Part shown: positions 52,893 to 62,253 of the stretch, piece by piece
How positions within the stretch are numbered: position 1 is the stretch's first letter
How the letters are laid out: every line of letters starts with the position of its first letter
DNA from: Pseudorhodoplanes sinuspersici
GTDB taxonomy: Bacteria; Pseudomonadota; Alphaproteobacteria; Rhizobiales; Xanthobacteraceae
Assembly: GCF_002119765.1 (NCBI RefSeq)
Contig: NZ_CP021112.1
Span: forward strand, 2,412,501 to 2,476,500
Reading direction: 5' to 3'
Length of the DNA: 64,000 nt
Notes under the pieces: generated by a model
The model's database searches: none
Told to the model about the DNA's origin: nothing
The model's input: only the letters and a program-made list of their open reading frames with translations
Translations under genes and position numbers: made by a program

Positions 52893-53734
52893 ATTTGCAG
52901 GAAGACGAATTCGGAATACGCAAGGTCGCATTCCGGCGGTGCCGTCTTGCCTTTGAAGAAAGCGGGCGCCGGCCACCCAGTGAAAAAGCTGCCGGCGACA
53001 CGTTCTTGAGCATTCGCATTCATCGCCATCAACAAGAATTTTTCGCGCAACAGAAAGCGCGCAATGGCCCCCATATGCGTTTTCACCAGGGAGCGGCTTT
53101 CAGCGTAGATAAGACGCGCGATCGGCACGCCGCGGCGCTGTGTTCTGGAAAAGATTAGTGGATGCAAGCGCTCGCCATCCCACAAGCCGGCAGGAGTACA
53201 GCCGAGCGCTGCGTGATCGTCCAGCATGCGCCGGATTGCAGGAGCGAATGCATCCGATGGCAGCTTGTGCCACGGGACGACATTGGCCTTTCGCGCCGGT
53301 TTCAGAGCCTGGAACGGCAACATGAAAATCAGCGTGCCTTCGGTCCAGTTGCGGAAACCGAAACGGCCGATCATCGCCCGTACCGGCTCGGTCGGTGTCA
53401 GGTCGGTGTAAAGCGTCGTTTCGCAGGACACGACCTGCTGCAACATGCGCGGCCCGCGCCAGCGATGACGCTCATCGATGTACCAGCTCGACAGATTGAC
53501 GACGGGATAGCGCTGGCCGTCCTGTTCGCGTGCGCTCGGAATGGCCAGGATGACCCCGACGTCGTTCCCCTCTGCCTGCAGCAGGTAGCCGGTCCGCTTC
53601 GTGGAGTCGGTGGCACCATATCGCTTGAGCCGCGCCAGGCCGGATTCCCAGAAGGATCTGGGCGCAGCCGGGAAGCCGCGTGCAAGCACCGGCATCGCCT
53701 CGTCCAGGGATTGAAAGCCGATAGGCCTCAGCAT
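52889..53734 (-). CDS. Acyltransferase-like protein (GNAT-like fold suspected)
   Basis: 281 residues from ATG 53734 (a TTG at 53785 gives 298). First gene of the operon with ACP, ligase and decarboxylase. VPVLARGFPAAPRSFWESGLARLKRYG and NLSSWYIDERHRWRGPRML resemble the acetyl-CoA binding part of GNAT-type N-acyltransferases, but the family is not certain. Co-occurrence with an ACP and ligase suggests it transfers the carrier-bound acyl group to an amine. Confidence 0.55.
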   Translation of the reverse strand: MLRPIGFQSLDEAMPVLARGFPAAPRSFWESGLARLKRYGATDSTKRTGYLLQAEGNDVGVILAIPSAREQDGQRYPVVNLSSWYIDERHRWRGPRMLQQVVSCETTLYTDLTPTEPVRAMIGRFGFRNWTEGTLIFMLPFQALKPARKANVVPWHKLPSDAFAPAIRRMLDDHAALGCTPAGLWDGERLHPLIFSRTQRRGVPIARLIYAESRSLVKTHMGAIARFLLREKFLLMAMNANAQERVAGSFFTGWPAPAFFKGKTAPPECDLAYSEFVFLQI

Positions 53735-53964
53735 GGGTCTCTTGCCGCGTCGGAAATCGGGTGAAACAAGCCTTGTTGGCAGCAAACCTTGAGAAAGGGC
53801 CTAAGAACGGGCGGTTCGCGACATCCTGACGCGGCCTTTAGGCCGGTTATTTCGCCGCACCCCGGTCAGAGTTCCCAAACCCGGTTTCAGAGTTTCAAAC
53901 GCCGTCCGCGTGATGTCCGTTGCGGCGCAGCATGGTCTGCGTCACAATTGCCGACGCAGCGCGT

Positions 53965-54042
53965 CTAGTGGAGCGGATTTGACATTCGCTCTCATCTAGC
54001 CGCGGGCTCGCCAAGCGAATGTCAAATCCAAAGCTCCACTAG
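53965..54042. repeat. Palindromic repeat unit 1
   Basis: Begins CTAGTGGAGC and ends GCTCCACTAG, its perfect inverse, with inner arms TTTGACATTCGCT/AGCGAATGTCAAA. A dispersed rhizobial repeat, or a small MITE. Confidence 0.75.
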
Positions 54043-54055
54043 AATCCGTTACTTG

Positions 54056-54131
54056 CTAGTGGTCCTTTGATTCTAACATTCGCGAAAGAGCCTGCCGAGA
54101 AGGGATGCGAATGTTAGAATTGGACCACTAG
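54056..54131. repeat. Palindromic repeat unit 2
   Basis: Begins CTAGTGGTCC and ends GGACCACTAG, with inner arms ATTCTAACATTCGC and GCGAATGTTAGAAT. It has the same layout as unit 1 (about 13 bases apart) but different arm sequence. Confidence 0.75.
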
Positions 54132-54146
54132 CCGGAGGCCAATGCG

Positions 54147-55415
54147 ATGACAGCCGTCGCCAAACTCAAGGCCGTGAAGGATCTTTATTCGGTCGGGGAA
54201 ATCCCGCCGCTCGGGCATGTCCCCGAGAAAATGTACGCCTGGGCCATTCGTCAGGAGCGGCACGGCCCTCCCGAAGAGTCAATGCAGATCGAAGTGGTGC
54301 CGACCTGGCCGATCGGCGAGGACGAGGTGCTGGTGCTCGTGATGGCGGCGGGCGTGAACTATAACGGCGTCTGGGCCGGGCTCGGTCAGCCGATCTCGCC
54401 CTTCAATGTGCACAAGCATCCCTTCCATGTCGCCGGCTCCGATGCCTCGGGCGTGATCTGGGCCATTGGCGCCAAGGTGAAGCGCTGGAAGGTCGGCGAC
54501 GAAGTCATCGTCCATTGCAATCAGGACGATGGCGACGATGAGGAATGCAACGGCGGCGATCCGCTCTTGTCGCCGTCGCAGCGTATCTGGGGCTACGAGA
54601 CGCCGGACGGTTCGTTCGGACAATTCTGCCGCGTGCAATCGCGTCAGTTGATGCCCAAGCCCTCGCATCTCGCCTGGGAAGAAGCGGCCTGCTACACGCT
54701 GACACTGGCCACCGCCTATCGCATGCTGTTCGGCCATGCGCCGCATACGCTCAAGCCCGGCGACAATGTGCTGGTGTGGGGTGCTTCGGGTGGCCTCGGC
54801 GTGTTCGGGGTGCAGCTCTGCGCGGCGTCGGGCGCCAATGCGATCGGCGTGATCTCGGACGAAACCAAGCGCGATTATGTTCTGGGCCTCGGCGCCAAGG
54901 GCGTGATCAACCGCAAGGATTTCAAATGCTGGGGCCAGATGCCCACGGTGAATACGCCCGAATACAATGAGTGGGTGAAGGAAGCCCGCAAGTTCGGCAA
55001 GGCGATCTGGGACATTACCGGCAAGCGCGACGTCGATATCGTGTTCGAACATCCGGGTGAGGCGACATTCCCGGTGTCGTGTCTCGTGGTGAAGCGCGGC
55101 GGCATGGTGGTGTTCTGCGCCGGCACATCGGGTTTCAACATCACCTTCGATGCCCGCTATGTGTGGATGCGGCAGAAGCGCATTCAGGGCTCGCACTTTG
55201 CGCATCTGAAACAGGCCAGCTCCGCCAATCAATTCGTGCTCGATCGGCGGATCGATCCCTGCATGGGCGAGGTGTTTCCGTGGGAGAAGATCCCGACGGC
55301 GCATCAGCTGATGTGGAAGAACCTGCACAAGCCGGGCAATATGGCGGTGCTGGTCAGCGCCCCGCGTGTCGGCCTGCGCAATCTCGAGGACACGATCGAA
55401 GCGGCGGGCGGGTAA
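54147..55415 (+). CDS. ccr: Crotonyl-CoA carboxylase/reductase
   Basis: 422 residues from ATG 54147, with a GGAGG ribosome site. Medium-chain reductase fold: NADPH-binding WGASGGLGVFGVQLCA, PISPFNVHKHPFHVAGSDASG, EHPGEATFPVSCLVVKRGG. Size and sequence fit crotonyl-CoA carboxylase/reductase, which makes ethylmalonyl-CoA from crotonyl-CoA, CO2 and NADPH. It works with Ecm (47.3 kb) and Mcd (58.7 kb) in the ethylmalonyl-CoA pathway for acetate/C1 assimilation. Confidence 0.9.
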   Translation: MTAVAKLKAVKDLYSVGEIPPLGHVPEKMYAWAIRQERHGPPEESMQIEVVPTWPIGEDEVLVLVMAAGVNYNGVWAGLGQPISPFNVHKHPFHVAGSDASGVIWAIGAKVKRWKVGDEVIVHCNQDDGDDEECNGGDPLLSPSQRIWGYETPDGSFGQFCRVQSRQLMPKPSHLAWEEAACYTLTLATAYRMLFGHAPHTLKPGDNVLVWGASGGLGVFGVQLCAASGANAIGVISDETKRDYVLGLGAKGVINRKDFKCWGQMPTVNTPEYNEWVKEARKFGKAIWDITGKRDVDIVFEHPGEATFPVSCLVVKRGGMVVFCAGTSGFNITFDARYVWMRQKRIQGSHFAHLKQASSANQFVLDRRIDPCMGEVFPWEKIPTAHQLMWKNLHKPGNMAVLVSAPRVGLRNLEDTIEAAGG

Positions 55416-55439
55416 TCTTGGAAGCCGCTCATTCCCGCA

Positions 55440-55465
55440 CTCGGGTCCGGCTTCGCCGGCCCGAG
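55440..55465. repeat. Hairpin after ccr
   Basis: CTCGGG (55440-55445) with CCGG and the inverse CCCGAG (55460-55465), loop GCTTCG-like. No T run follows. It is a dispersed repeat with possible transcription-end role. Confidence 0.5.
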
Positions 55466-55512
55466 CACAGGCTCCGGCGGGAATCCAGACTTGTGATTCT
55501 GAACAAAGAATT

Positions 55513-56373
55513 TTAGACGGCTTTCGCTTTTTCAATCCGTGCGGCGCGCATCTTCAGAATGGTGGCATTCAATTCGCCGCCATAGATGAAGATCGATGCG
55601 GTCCAGTACAGGAAGACCAGCGCGATCATCGGCGAAGCAAGGCCGGCATAATAGACCGAATAGGTGAAGGCGAAGTCGGCCAGATATCGCCCGAAGGCGA
55701 CGCCGGTGATCAGCCACAAGACCAGCGTCGCCAGGATGCCGGGCGCGATTTCGCGCCAGCGCCGTTTGCCGGCCGGCAGCCATTTGTGGACGATAATCAA
55801 CGGGACAACCAGCAGCACGCTCGCCGTGGCGAGGCGGATGAAGGTGACGACATCGCCGAACGGCTCCAGCGCCGGAAAGCGCCGCGTCAACGTGTTCCAG
55901 ATCAGTGGCGCCAGCAGCACGAGAAACGAGATCGCCAGCATGCCGATGGCGGCAAGGATCACATAGCCGATGGCTTCGATGCGCAGGAGCCACATCGGCC
56001 GCGTCTCGACCACGGTGTAGGCGCGGTTCAAACCGATCCGCAAACTCTCGATGCCGCTGGACGCGAAAAACAAGGCGAGCGCGGCGCCGACCGTCAGCAC
56101 CTGCCCATGCGCGCCGACCAGGACATTGTGGATCTCGCGCGAAATCGGCCCGGCCACTTCCTCCGGCCAGGCTTCTAGCAGGAGATTGGCGGCTTCGTCG
56201 GCGAGGTTTTGCGACCCCATCATACCGGCCAGCGCGGTCAGGACGAGGAAGAAAGGAAACAGCGCCATCAAACTTGACAGCGCGATATGGCTCGCAATCG
56301 CCCAGCCGTCGTCGGCGTTGAATTGCCAGAAGGCATCCAGCGCGACGCGCCATGTTTTCTTCAGAAACCGCAA
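55513..56373 (-). CDS. YihY/BrkB family membrane protein
   Basis: 286 residues with about six hydrophobic helices (for example IALSSLMALFPFFLVLTALAGM and SVLLVVPLIIVHKWLPAG). The conserved GLASPMIALVFLYWTASIFIYGGELNA near the C-terminus is a hallmark of this family. Function is poorly known; members were proposed as transporters or exporters. It is convergent with ccr. Confidence 0.9.
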   Translation of the reverse strand: MRFLKKTWRVALDAFWQFNADDGWAIASHIALSSLMALFPFFLVLTALAGMMGSQNLADEAANLLLEAWPEEVAGPISREIHNVLVGAHGQVLTVGAALALFFASSGIESLRIGLNRAYTVVETRPMWLLRIEAIGYVILAAIGMLAISFLVLLAPLIWNTLTRRFPALEPFGDVVTFIRLATASVLLVVPLIIVHKWLPAGKRRWREIAPGILATLVLWLITGVAFGRYLADFAFTYSVYYAGLASPMIALVFLYWTASIFIYGGELNATILKMRAARIEKAKAV

Positions 56374-56518
56374 ACCGTGTTCCCCGCGCGGAAGATCTAA
56401 AATATTGCGCGCAGTCTAATGCAAAACCGGTAGCCAACGTTTCGCCGATCGCTCGCTGTAGCGACATAGGCAAATGCGCGCTATCTCTCAAGAGCGGCCT
56501 TGTCCGTGGCAAAGCCGA

Positions 56519-58561
56519 TCAGGCCGCTTGAACCTCGATGAGGAATTGGCGGATCTGGGTTTCGAGGCCTTCCGCCTCCTGTGCCAGCGCGTCGGCCAGC
56601 ACCTTCACATCGGCCGCGGTGGCGCGCGCCTCGAGCGTGGCACTTGCAACGCGGCTCATCGCATTGGCGCCGTTGCGGGCTTCGGTCGATGCGCTGTTGA
56701 CGCCCTCGGCGATGATCGCGACAGCGGAATTCTGTTGTCCGACCGTTGCCGCCACACTGGCGGCCATGGCCGACATGTTCTCGATGATGCCGTTGACCCG
56801 TGCGATCGCCTGTGTGGCATCGGCGGTGGCCGACTGGATCGCGCCGATCTGGCAGGCAATGTCTTCGGTCGCGCGCGCAGTCTGGCCGGCCAGCGATTTG
56901 ACCTCCGACGCGACGACGGCAAAGCCGCGTCCGGCCTCGCCGGCGCGGGCGGCCTCGATGGTGGCGTTCAACGCCAGGAGGTTGGTCTGGCCGGCGATGG
57001 ACTGGATGAGATTGATCACTTCGCCGATGCGGGTCGCTGCCTTGGCGAGTTCAGCCATGGTGGCGTTGGTGCGGCGCGCTTCCGCAACGGCTTGCGTGGC
57101 GACATCGGTTGATTTCTGCGCCTGGGTGGCAATCTGACCGATCGAGGCGGCCAGTTCATCGACCGAGCCCGCGGCAGTGGTGACGTTGCTCGAGGCCGTC
57201 ATCACGCGATCTTCCGCCGTTCGTGCTTGCGCAGACACGGCATCGGCTGACGCATTGAGGCGACCGGACGCAGCTTCAAGGCGTTCCGCCGCGCCGCGCA
57301 CCTTGTCGAGAACGGCATTCACCGACCGTTCGAAATTCCCGATCTTTGCCGCGATGGCTTCGCCGCGGATTTCGCGCGCGCGGGCGGTTTCATTGTTGGC
57401 CTTTGCAAGGTGTTCGCGCTCGATCGTGGTGTCGCGGAAGACAAGCACGGTCCGCGCCATGTCGCCGATGGCGTGCCGCTCGTGCGTGGCCGGAATGTAA
57501 GCCGATGTATCGCCTTGCGCGAGCCGCATCATCGCAGCCGACAAGCCGTGGAGCGGGCGGGTGATGCTGCGTCCGATCAGCCAGCTCAGGATCAGGCCAA
57601 GCAGGACTGCGGCTGTACCGACCGAGAGAATGATCGCGCGTGTTCGATATTGTGACGCAGACAATTGCGCAGCATCGCGGTGCGCGCCGTCGCGGGCGTT
57701 GTCGATAATCTGGTCCGCTGCCGGCATCATCTCCTGCGTGTCGAGATCGATGATCTTGAGATTGGGGCGCAGCTTGTCGGCCACCGCAGACCAACTGGAA
57801 AAGGTGTCGGCGTAGGCCTTGACGCGGTTCTCGATCACCGCGCGCTGGTCCAACGTGCCGCCGATTTTCTTGATGGTGTTGGAGAAATTCTCATACTCGG
57901 AAAAGAACAGCGTATGCGACGTGCTGGTCGACTGGATACGCTGTTCGGCTTCGTATCGCCGCATCACCAGCAGGGATACGAGAAGTTTTTTGGCATCGGC
58001 ATCGCCCAGCCAGTCGATCTTCTCGTTGATCACGCGTTCGACCGCGACGCCGGTGTCGTACAGCTTGCGTTGCAATCCTTCACTGTCGTTGTAACCGATG
58101 ATGCGTTGCTCGTTGACCACGTCCCTGAACCGGTTGCGCACCTCCTTGAGACGCCCGGACAGCCAGGCGATCCGCAACCGTTCATGGTCGTCGACCGCTT
58201 CCTCGATGGCGGCGATTTGTTCCAGGGCTAGAGTATTTGCTTTTTCGAAGGCGCCGACCAGTTCGTCCGACGGCTGAGCCGCAAAATCGCGGGCGGTGAT
58301 CCGCATCTGGTCGATGGCTTCCTTGAAGCTGTGGCTGGCTTCCGCAGTCAGGACGGCGCGGCGATAGCGCTCGAATGCATCGCCAACCTCGCGTTCGCCG
58401 GCGATATAGGATGCGCCATTGGCAATAAATCCGGCCACCGGAATCAGGGCCAGCAGGATGATCCGCGAGCGGACAGACAAAGCGCCGAGCCATCGGGATG
58501 GCCGGGGGCCCCGAAGCCACTTCAGCGGGTTGAGACGGCTTCCGGGAGGAGCGCTGACCAT
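56519..58561 (-). CDS. Methyl-accepting chemotaxis protein
   Basis: 680 residues. TM1 at about 33-52, a mostly helical periplasmic domain (about 53-305), TM2 at about 305-330, HAMP, then the signalling domain with the tip segment [20 protein letters not shown] (about residue 558). The sensor helical bundle has the look of an HBM-like domain. Ligand unknown. It is divergent from mcd. Confidence 0.9.
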   Translation of the reverse strand: MVSAPPGSRLNPLKWLRGPRPSRWLGALSVRSRIILLALIPVAGFIANGASYIAGEREVGDAFERYRRAVLTAEASHSFKEAIDQMRITARDFAAQPSDELVGAFEKANTLALEQIAAIEEAVDDHERLRIAWLSGRLKEVRNRFRDVVNEQRIIGYNDSEGLQRKLYDTGVAVERVINEKIDWLGDADAKKLLVSLLVMRRYEAEQRIQSTSTSHTLFFSEYENFSNTIKKIGGTLDQRAVIENRVKAYADTFSSWSAVADKLRPNLKIIDLDTQEMMPAADQIIDNARDGAHRDAAQLSASQYRTRAIILSVGTAAVLLGLILSWLIGRSITRPLHGLSAAMMRLAQGDTSAYIPATHERHAIGDMARTVLVFRDTTIEREHLAKANNETARAREIRGEAIAAKIGNFERSVNAVLDKVRGAAERLEAASGRLNASADAVSAQARTAEDRVMTASSNVTTAAGSVDELAASIGQIATQAQKSTDVATQAVAEARRTNATMAELAKAATRIGEVINLIQSIAGQTNLLALNATIEAARAGEAGRGFAVVASEVKSLAGQTARATEDIACQIGAIQSATADATQAIARVNGIIENMSAMAASVAATVGQQNSAVAIIAEGVNSASTEARNGANAMSRVASATLEARATAADVKVLADALAQEAEGLETQIRQFLIEVQAA

Positions 58562-58718
58562 CGCTTGCCTGTGAATTGGGCAAGAAACAGGAAAGCCCCA
58601 AATGGTTAATTATTCAGTTACCATGAATGGTGAGCGAGTGAGTTGCTTTTGTGCGCCGCACCATTACTCTGACCGCCAAAGGCTTTAGAGTGCCAACTGT
58701 GACTTTGGGGAGAGTTAC

Positions 58719-60398
58719 ATGACCGCCGTACCGCAGCGATCCGAGACATCGAGCCAGTTCATTCCGCAGGCGGAGGACGCCGTCGGCGTCGCGGAAGCGC
58801 TGCTGTCCGACGCCACGATTGCGGTCCGAAAGCGTGTGGCGGTCGACGGCGGCGACACGCTGGGCCGGCTGTTCGATCGCGAGCAGCGCGCCACCCATGG
58901 CCTGGCCTGGCTCGCGACCTATGTCGAAGCGCTGCGCCAGATGGCTGCGTACGCGTCTCGCATGCAGGCCGAAGGCAAATTCGGCGAGATCGAAGAGCTG
59001 CAGGTCCGGATCGGCTTTGGCGAATATCTCGCGCAGATGTTCGGCGGCATTCCGATGAGCCAGGGCGAGATTCTTCGTCTTTCGGATCTTGGCCTGTCGC
59101 TCGCAGATGTCGCCGCACGTGTCACGCCCGTCTGTCAATTGCTGATCGATACCGGCAATACCGCGACGCGCCGGGCGCGTCTCGCCGAACTCATCAATCA
59201 CAATCACGAGCCGACTTACGGCAATGCCGGTCTCGACGAGACGCTGGAAGCGATCCGCGAGGAGATGCGGAAATTCTCGGCGAGCGAAGTCGCGCCCCAT
59301 GCGCAGCAATGGCACCTGAAGAACGAATACATCCCGCTGGACGTGATTTCGCACATGTCCGAACTCGGCGTGTTCGGGCTGACCTTGCCGGAAGAATTCG
59401 GCGGCATGGGGCTCGGCAAGGAGTCCATGTGCGTCGTGTCGGAGGAGCTGTCGCGCGGCTATATCGGAGTTGGCTCGCTCGGCACGCGTTCGGAGATCGC
59501 TGCAGAACTCATCCTTGGCAGCGGCACCGAAGAGCAAAAGCGCAAATGGCTTCCGGCGATCGCGTCGGGTGAAATCCTGCCGACCGCTGTCTTTACCGAG
59601 CCCAATACCGGATCCGATCTTGCGTCGCTGAAGACCCGTGCCGTGCGCGACGGCAATGTCTACAAGATTTACGGCAACAAGACCTGGATCACGCATCCGG
59701 TGCGCGCCGATCTGATGACGCTCTTGGTGCGGACCGACCCGAAGCAGAGCGGATATCGCGGCTTGTCGATGCTGCTGGCGGAAAAGCCGCGCGGTGATGA
59801 TGGCAATCCGTTTCCTGCGCCCGGCATGTCCGGCACCGAGATCGAAGTGCTCGGCTATCGCGGCATGAAAGAATACGAAATCGCCTTCGATGGCTTCGAG
59901 GTGAAGACCGAGAATTTGCTGGGCGGGATCGAAGGCGCAGGCTTCAAGCAACTGATGCAGACCTTTGAGGCGGCACGCATCCAGACCGCAGCGCGGGCCA
60001 TCGGCGTTGCGCAGGCGGCGATGGATCAGGGCCTCGCCTATGCGCAGCAGCGGTCGCAATTTGCCCGGCCGATCATCGAATTCCCGCGTGTCGCCGACAA
60101 GCTGGCGATGATGTCGGTCGAAATCCTGATTGCACGGCAATTGACCTATTTTGCCGCTCGGCAAAAGGATTCCGGCCGGCGCTGCGATCTGGAAGCCGGG
60201 ATGGCAAAGCTGCTGGCGGCGCGGGTCGCCTGGGCTGCGGCCGACAATACCGTGCAGATTCACGGCGGTAACGGTTTTGCGCTCGAATTCCCGGCCTCGC
60301 GCATCTTGTGTGATGCGCGCATACTCAACATCTTTGAGGGAGCGGCGGAAATTCAGGCGCAGGTCATTGCCCGCAGGCTGCTCGACGGTAGCAACTGA
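58719..60398 (+). CDS. mcd: (2S)-Methylsuccinyl-CoA dehydrogenase-like acyl-CoA dehydrogenase
   Basis: 559 residues, clearly longer than ordinary acyl-CoA dehydrogenases (about 380). The first 150 residues are an extra helical domain, as in methylsuccinyl-CoA dehydrogenase. The ACAD core follows (FGLTLPEEFGGMGLGKESMCVVSEELSRG, PTAVFTEPNTGSDLAS, KTWITHPVRADLMTLLVR, QIHGGNGFALEFPASRI). It oxidises methylsuccinyl-CoA to mesaconyl-CoA and gives electrons to ETF; etfBA lie 2 kb downstream. The start ATG 58719 follows a GGGGAGAG ribosome site. Confidence 0.85.
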   Translation: MTAVPQRSETSSQFIPQAEDAVGVAEALLSDATIAVRKRVAVDGGDTLGRLFDREQRATHGLAWLATYVEALRQMAAYASRMQAEGKFGEIEELQVRIGFGEYLAQMFGGIPMSQGEILRLSDLGLSLADVAARVTPVCQLLIDTGNTATRRARLAELINHNHEPTYGNAGLDETLEAIREEMRKFSASEVAPHAQQWHLKNEYIPLDVISHMSELGVFGLTLPEEFGGMGLGKESMCVVSEELSRGYIGVGSLGTRSEIAAELILGSGTEEQKRKWLPAIASGEILPTAVFTEPNTGSDLASLKTRAVRDGNVYKIYGNKTWITHPVRADLMTLLVRTDPKQSGYRGLSMLLAEKPRGDDGNPFPAPGMSGTEIEVLGYRGMKEYEIAFDGFEVKTENLLGGIEGAGFKQLMQTFEAARIQTAARAIGVAQAAMDQGLAYAQQRSQFARPIIEFPRVADKLAMMSVEILIARQLTYFAARQKDSGRRCDLEAGMAKLLAARVAWAAADNTVQIHGGNGFALEFPASRILCDARILNIFEGAAEIQAQVIARRLLDGSN

Positions 60399-60462
60399 TA
60401 TCCTTCCTCCGCGTTGATCGATCGCAAGGCGGGTGGCCGGGCATGGTGTTTGATGGCCGTCC

Positions 60463-60519
60463 GTTAGAGCATGATGCCGAAAAGTGTGAGGCGGTTTTCG
60501 GACGACATCATGCTCTAAC
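60463..60519. repeat. Rhizobial palindromic repeat
   Basis: GTTAGAGCATGATG (60463-60476) has a near-perfect inverse CATCATGCTCTAAC (60506-60519). Typical dispersed palindrome in this order; a partial copy lies at 30472. Confidence 0.75.
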
Positions 60520-60530
60520 TTATAAGAATC

Positions 60531-60579
60531 GATCACGTTTTATGATTTTGGATCGGTTCGATCCAAAATCATCGTGATC
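60531..60579 (+). promoter_or_regulatory. Long hairpin abutting a ribosome binding site
   Basis: GATCACG then a 4-T bulge then ATGATTTTGGATCG, loop GTT, and the perfect inverse CGATCCAAAATCAT-CGTGATC (60559-60579). This 21-bp stem ends one base before the TTAGGAGGAG ribosome site of the gene at 60596. It may be the second part of the repeat at 60463 or a translation control structure. Confidence 0.6.
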
Positions 60580-60595
60580 TTAGGAGGAGTTTTCA

Positions 60596-61051
60596 ATGAC
60601 GTCGACGAAATGTGTAAAGATCGGTGAGGGCGAGTGGGTGGTGGTGTGCGACGGCAGCAAGGCCCTATTTCTCCAAAATGCAGGGGATTCCAAGTTTCCA
60701 AATCTGCAAACGCGCGAAGTACTGGAGCAGAAGGTTTTACCGACCAGCGAGCTCGGCACGGATGCGCCGGGACGTTCCCATTCGTCGGTCGGGAACGGAC
60801 GCTCGGCTGTCGAGCAAACTGATTTTCACACCCAGCAGGAAGATGAATTCTTGCGCTCGATCATCAACAAGCTCGATACCGCCGTCCAGGCGGGACAGAT
60901 CAAGTCCATCATTCTGGTAGCGCCGCCGCGGGCGATCGGCGTGCTGCGGCAGGGGTATAGCCATGCGCTGAAGCATGCGGTGCGTGAGGAAGTCCAGAAG
61001 GACTACGTGAAGATGCCGGTCTACGAGATCGAAAAACATCTCGCGGCCTAA
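60596..61051 (+). CDS. Host-attachment-like protein (baeRF family)
   Basis: 151 residues matching the 'host attachment' family, now seen as a bacterial relative of the eRF1 domain (baeRF). WVVVCDGSKALFLQNAGDS at the start and QTDFHTQQEDEFLRSIINKL, then ILVAPPRAIGVLRQGY in the middle. First named for roles in attachment in Agrobacterium, it is now thought to act in translation or RNA-related processes. A strong hairpin lies directly upstream. Confidence 0.85.
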   Translation: MTSTKCVKIGEGEWVVVCDGSKALFLQNAGDSKFPNLQTREVLEQKVLPTSELGTDAPGRSHSSVGNGRSAVEQTDFHTQQEDEFLRSIINKLDTAVQAGQIKSIILVAPPRAIGVLRQGYSHALKHAVREEVQKDYVKMPVYEIEKHLAA

Positions 61052-61074
61052 CGCGTTGCAGAATGCTCTCAATC

Positions 61075-61240
61075 GGCCTCATGGTGAGGGGCGCTTCGCA
61101 GAAGCGCGTCTCGAACATCGCAAGTCGGCTATAGCCGACTTGCGCGCCAATCATACCGATCTTGGGTAAACCCAAGATCGGGTGGCCGCCCGCATCTTTC
61201 GAGACGGCGGCTTTGCCGCCTCCTCAGGATGAGGCGGAGA
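61075..61240. repeat. Composite palindromic repeat (rhizobial type)
   Basis: Contains CTCATGGTGAGGGGCGC...GCGCGTCTCGAACAT, a perfect 12-bp palindrome GCAAGTCGGCTA/TAGCCGACTTGC (61120-61143), then inverted CATCTTTCGAGACGG and CCTCCTCAGGATGAGG. It is a typical dispersed repeat with no open gene. Confidence 0.75.
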
Positions 61241-61326
61241 GATACAACCGACAGCTCTGATTCTTGCTTTGGGCCGCAGCTTTCGGGCCGGTGGTACTTC
61301 CATCGGCCCGGTGCTAGGACAGCCGG

Positions 61327-61518
61327 ATGTCCAATATCTTCTACAATCTCATTCCGTTCGCCATCGGTGCCGTGGCTATCGTGCTGCTGCTGGGTCTCGC
61401 CAACATGCTGCGCGGCGGCTCGCCCTATACCTCGCAGAAGCTGATGCGACTTCGTGTGGTGCTGCAGTTTGTCGCGTTGGTGATTATCATGGCCGCCCTC
61501 TGGATGATGGGGCGTTAA
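61327..61518 (+). CDS. Twin transmembrane protein (63 aa)
   Basis: 63 residues with two TM helices (LIPFAIGAVAIVLLLGLANML and VVLQFVALVIIMAALWMMG), of the small 'twin transmembrane' type related to HIG1-like proteins. It is 4 bases ahead of the adenosyltransferase gene. This pair is conserved in Hyphomicrobiales. Function in electron transport has been suggested from context only. Confidence 0.8.
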   Translation: MSNIFYNLIPFAIGAVAIVLLLGLANMLRGGSPYTSQKLMRLRVVLQFVALVIIMAALWMMGR

Positions 61519-61522
61519 AACC

Positions 61523-62107
61523 ATGGTCGTCCTCAACAAGATCTACACCCGCACCGGCGACGACGGAATGACCTCGCTCGGCTCTGGCGAGCGGCGCAAG
61601 AAATACGATCTGCGGGTCGCAGCTTACGGCACCCTCGATGAAGCCAATGCCGCGATCGGCATCGCCCGGCTGCATACCGGGGAGGATCCGGTTCTCGATG
61701 CGATGCTGCTGCGCATCCAGAACGACATCTTCGATGTCGAGGCCGACCTTTGCATTCTCGATGACACCAAAGGCAAGGGGCCGGGCGGCGCCAAGCTCAA
61801 CGTCACGGAAAAGCAGGTGCAGTGGATCGAACAGCAGATCGATACGTTGAACGATGGCCTGCCGCCGCTGCGATCCTTTATCCTGCCGGGTGGTACGCCT
61901 GCCGCCGCCTACCTGCATCTGGCGCGGACGATGTGCCGGCGTGCCGAACGGCTGATGATCGAATTGCGCGATCGGCCTGGCGAGGCGGTGACGCCGGAGG
62001 CGATCCAGTATGTGAACCGATTGTCGGATTTTCTGTTCGTTGCCGGGCGTCATGCCAATGACAGGGGCGACAAGGATGTGCTGTGGCAGCCGGGGCAGAA
62101 CCGGTGA
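61523..62107 (+). CDS. Cob(I)alamin adenosyltransferase (PduO type)
   Basis: 194 residues with the N-terminal ATP motif IYTRTGDDGMTSLGSGERRKK, DEANAAIG, DIFDVEADL, LPGGTPAAAYLHLARTMCRRAERLM. PduO-type enzymes make adenosylcobalamin, the cofactor needed by Ecm (47.3 kb). Downstream are etfB and etfA. Confidence 0.9.
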   Translation: MVVLNKIYTRTGDDGMTSLGSGERRKKYDLRVAAYGTLDEANAAIGIARLHTGEDPVLDAMLLRIQNDIFDVEADLCILDDTKGKGPGGAKLNVTEKQVQWIEQQIDTLNDGLPPLRSFILPGGTPAAAYLHLARTMCRRAERLMIELRDRPGEAVTPEAIQYVNRLSDFLFVAGRHANDRGDKDVLWQPGQNR

Positions 62108-62253
62108 AGCCACGCGGGACGGACCGGTCGGTTCCGAGGGCGGTTTCTACGCGCGGCTTGGTCATCCATGTTTGACGGAGCAGCCTTGCCGTTGACACTC
62201 CGCCAATCCGTCTCTTAGTTAGCCGCCGATTTCGCATCTGCGAAGGGTGAAAC

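Larger units (their letters stand above)
53735..54146. other. 412-bp gap with two palindromic repeats, ccr promoter
   Basis: Divergent region between the acyltransferase-like gene (minus) and ccr (plus). The left part has no recognised feature. From 53965 on it holds two near-identical inverted-repeat units, and the ribosome site GGAGG lies at 54134-54138 before ccr ATG 54147. Confidence 0.6.
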
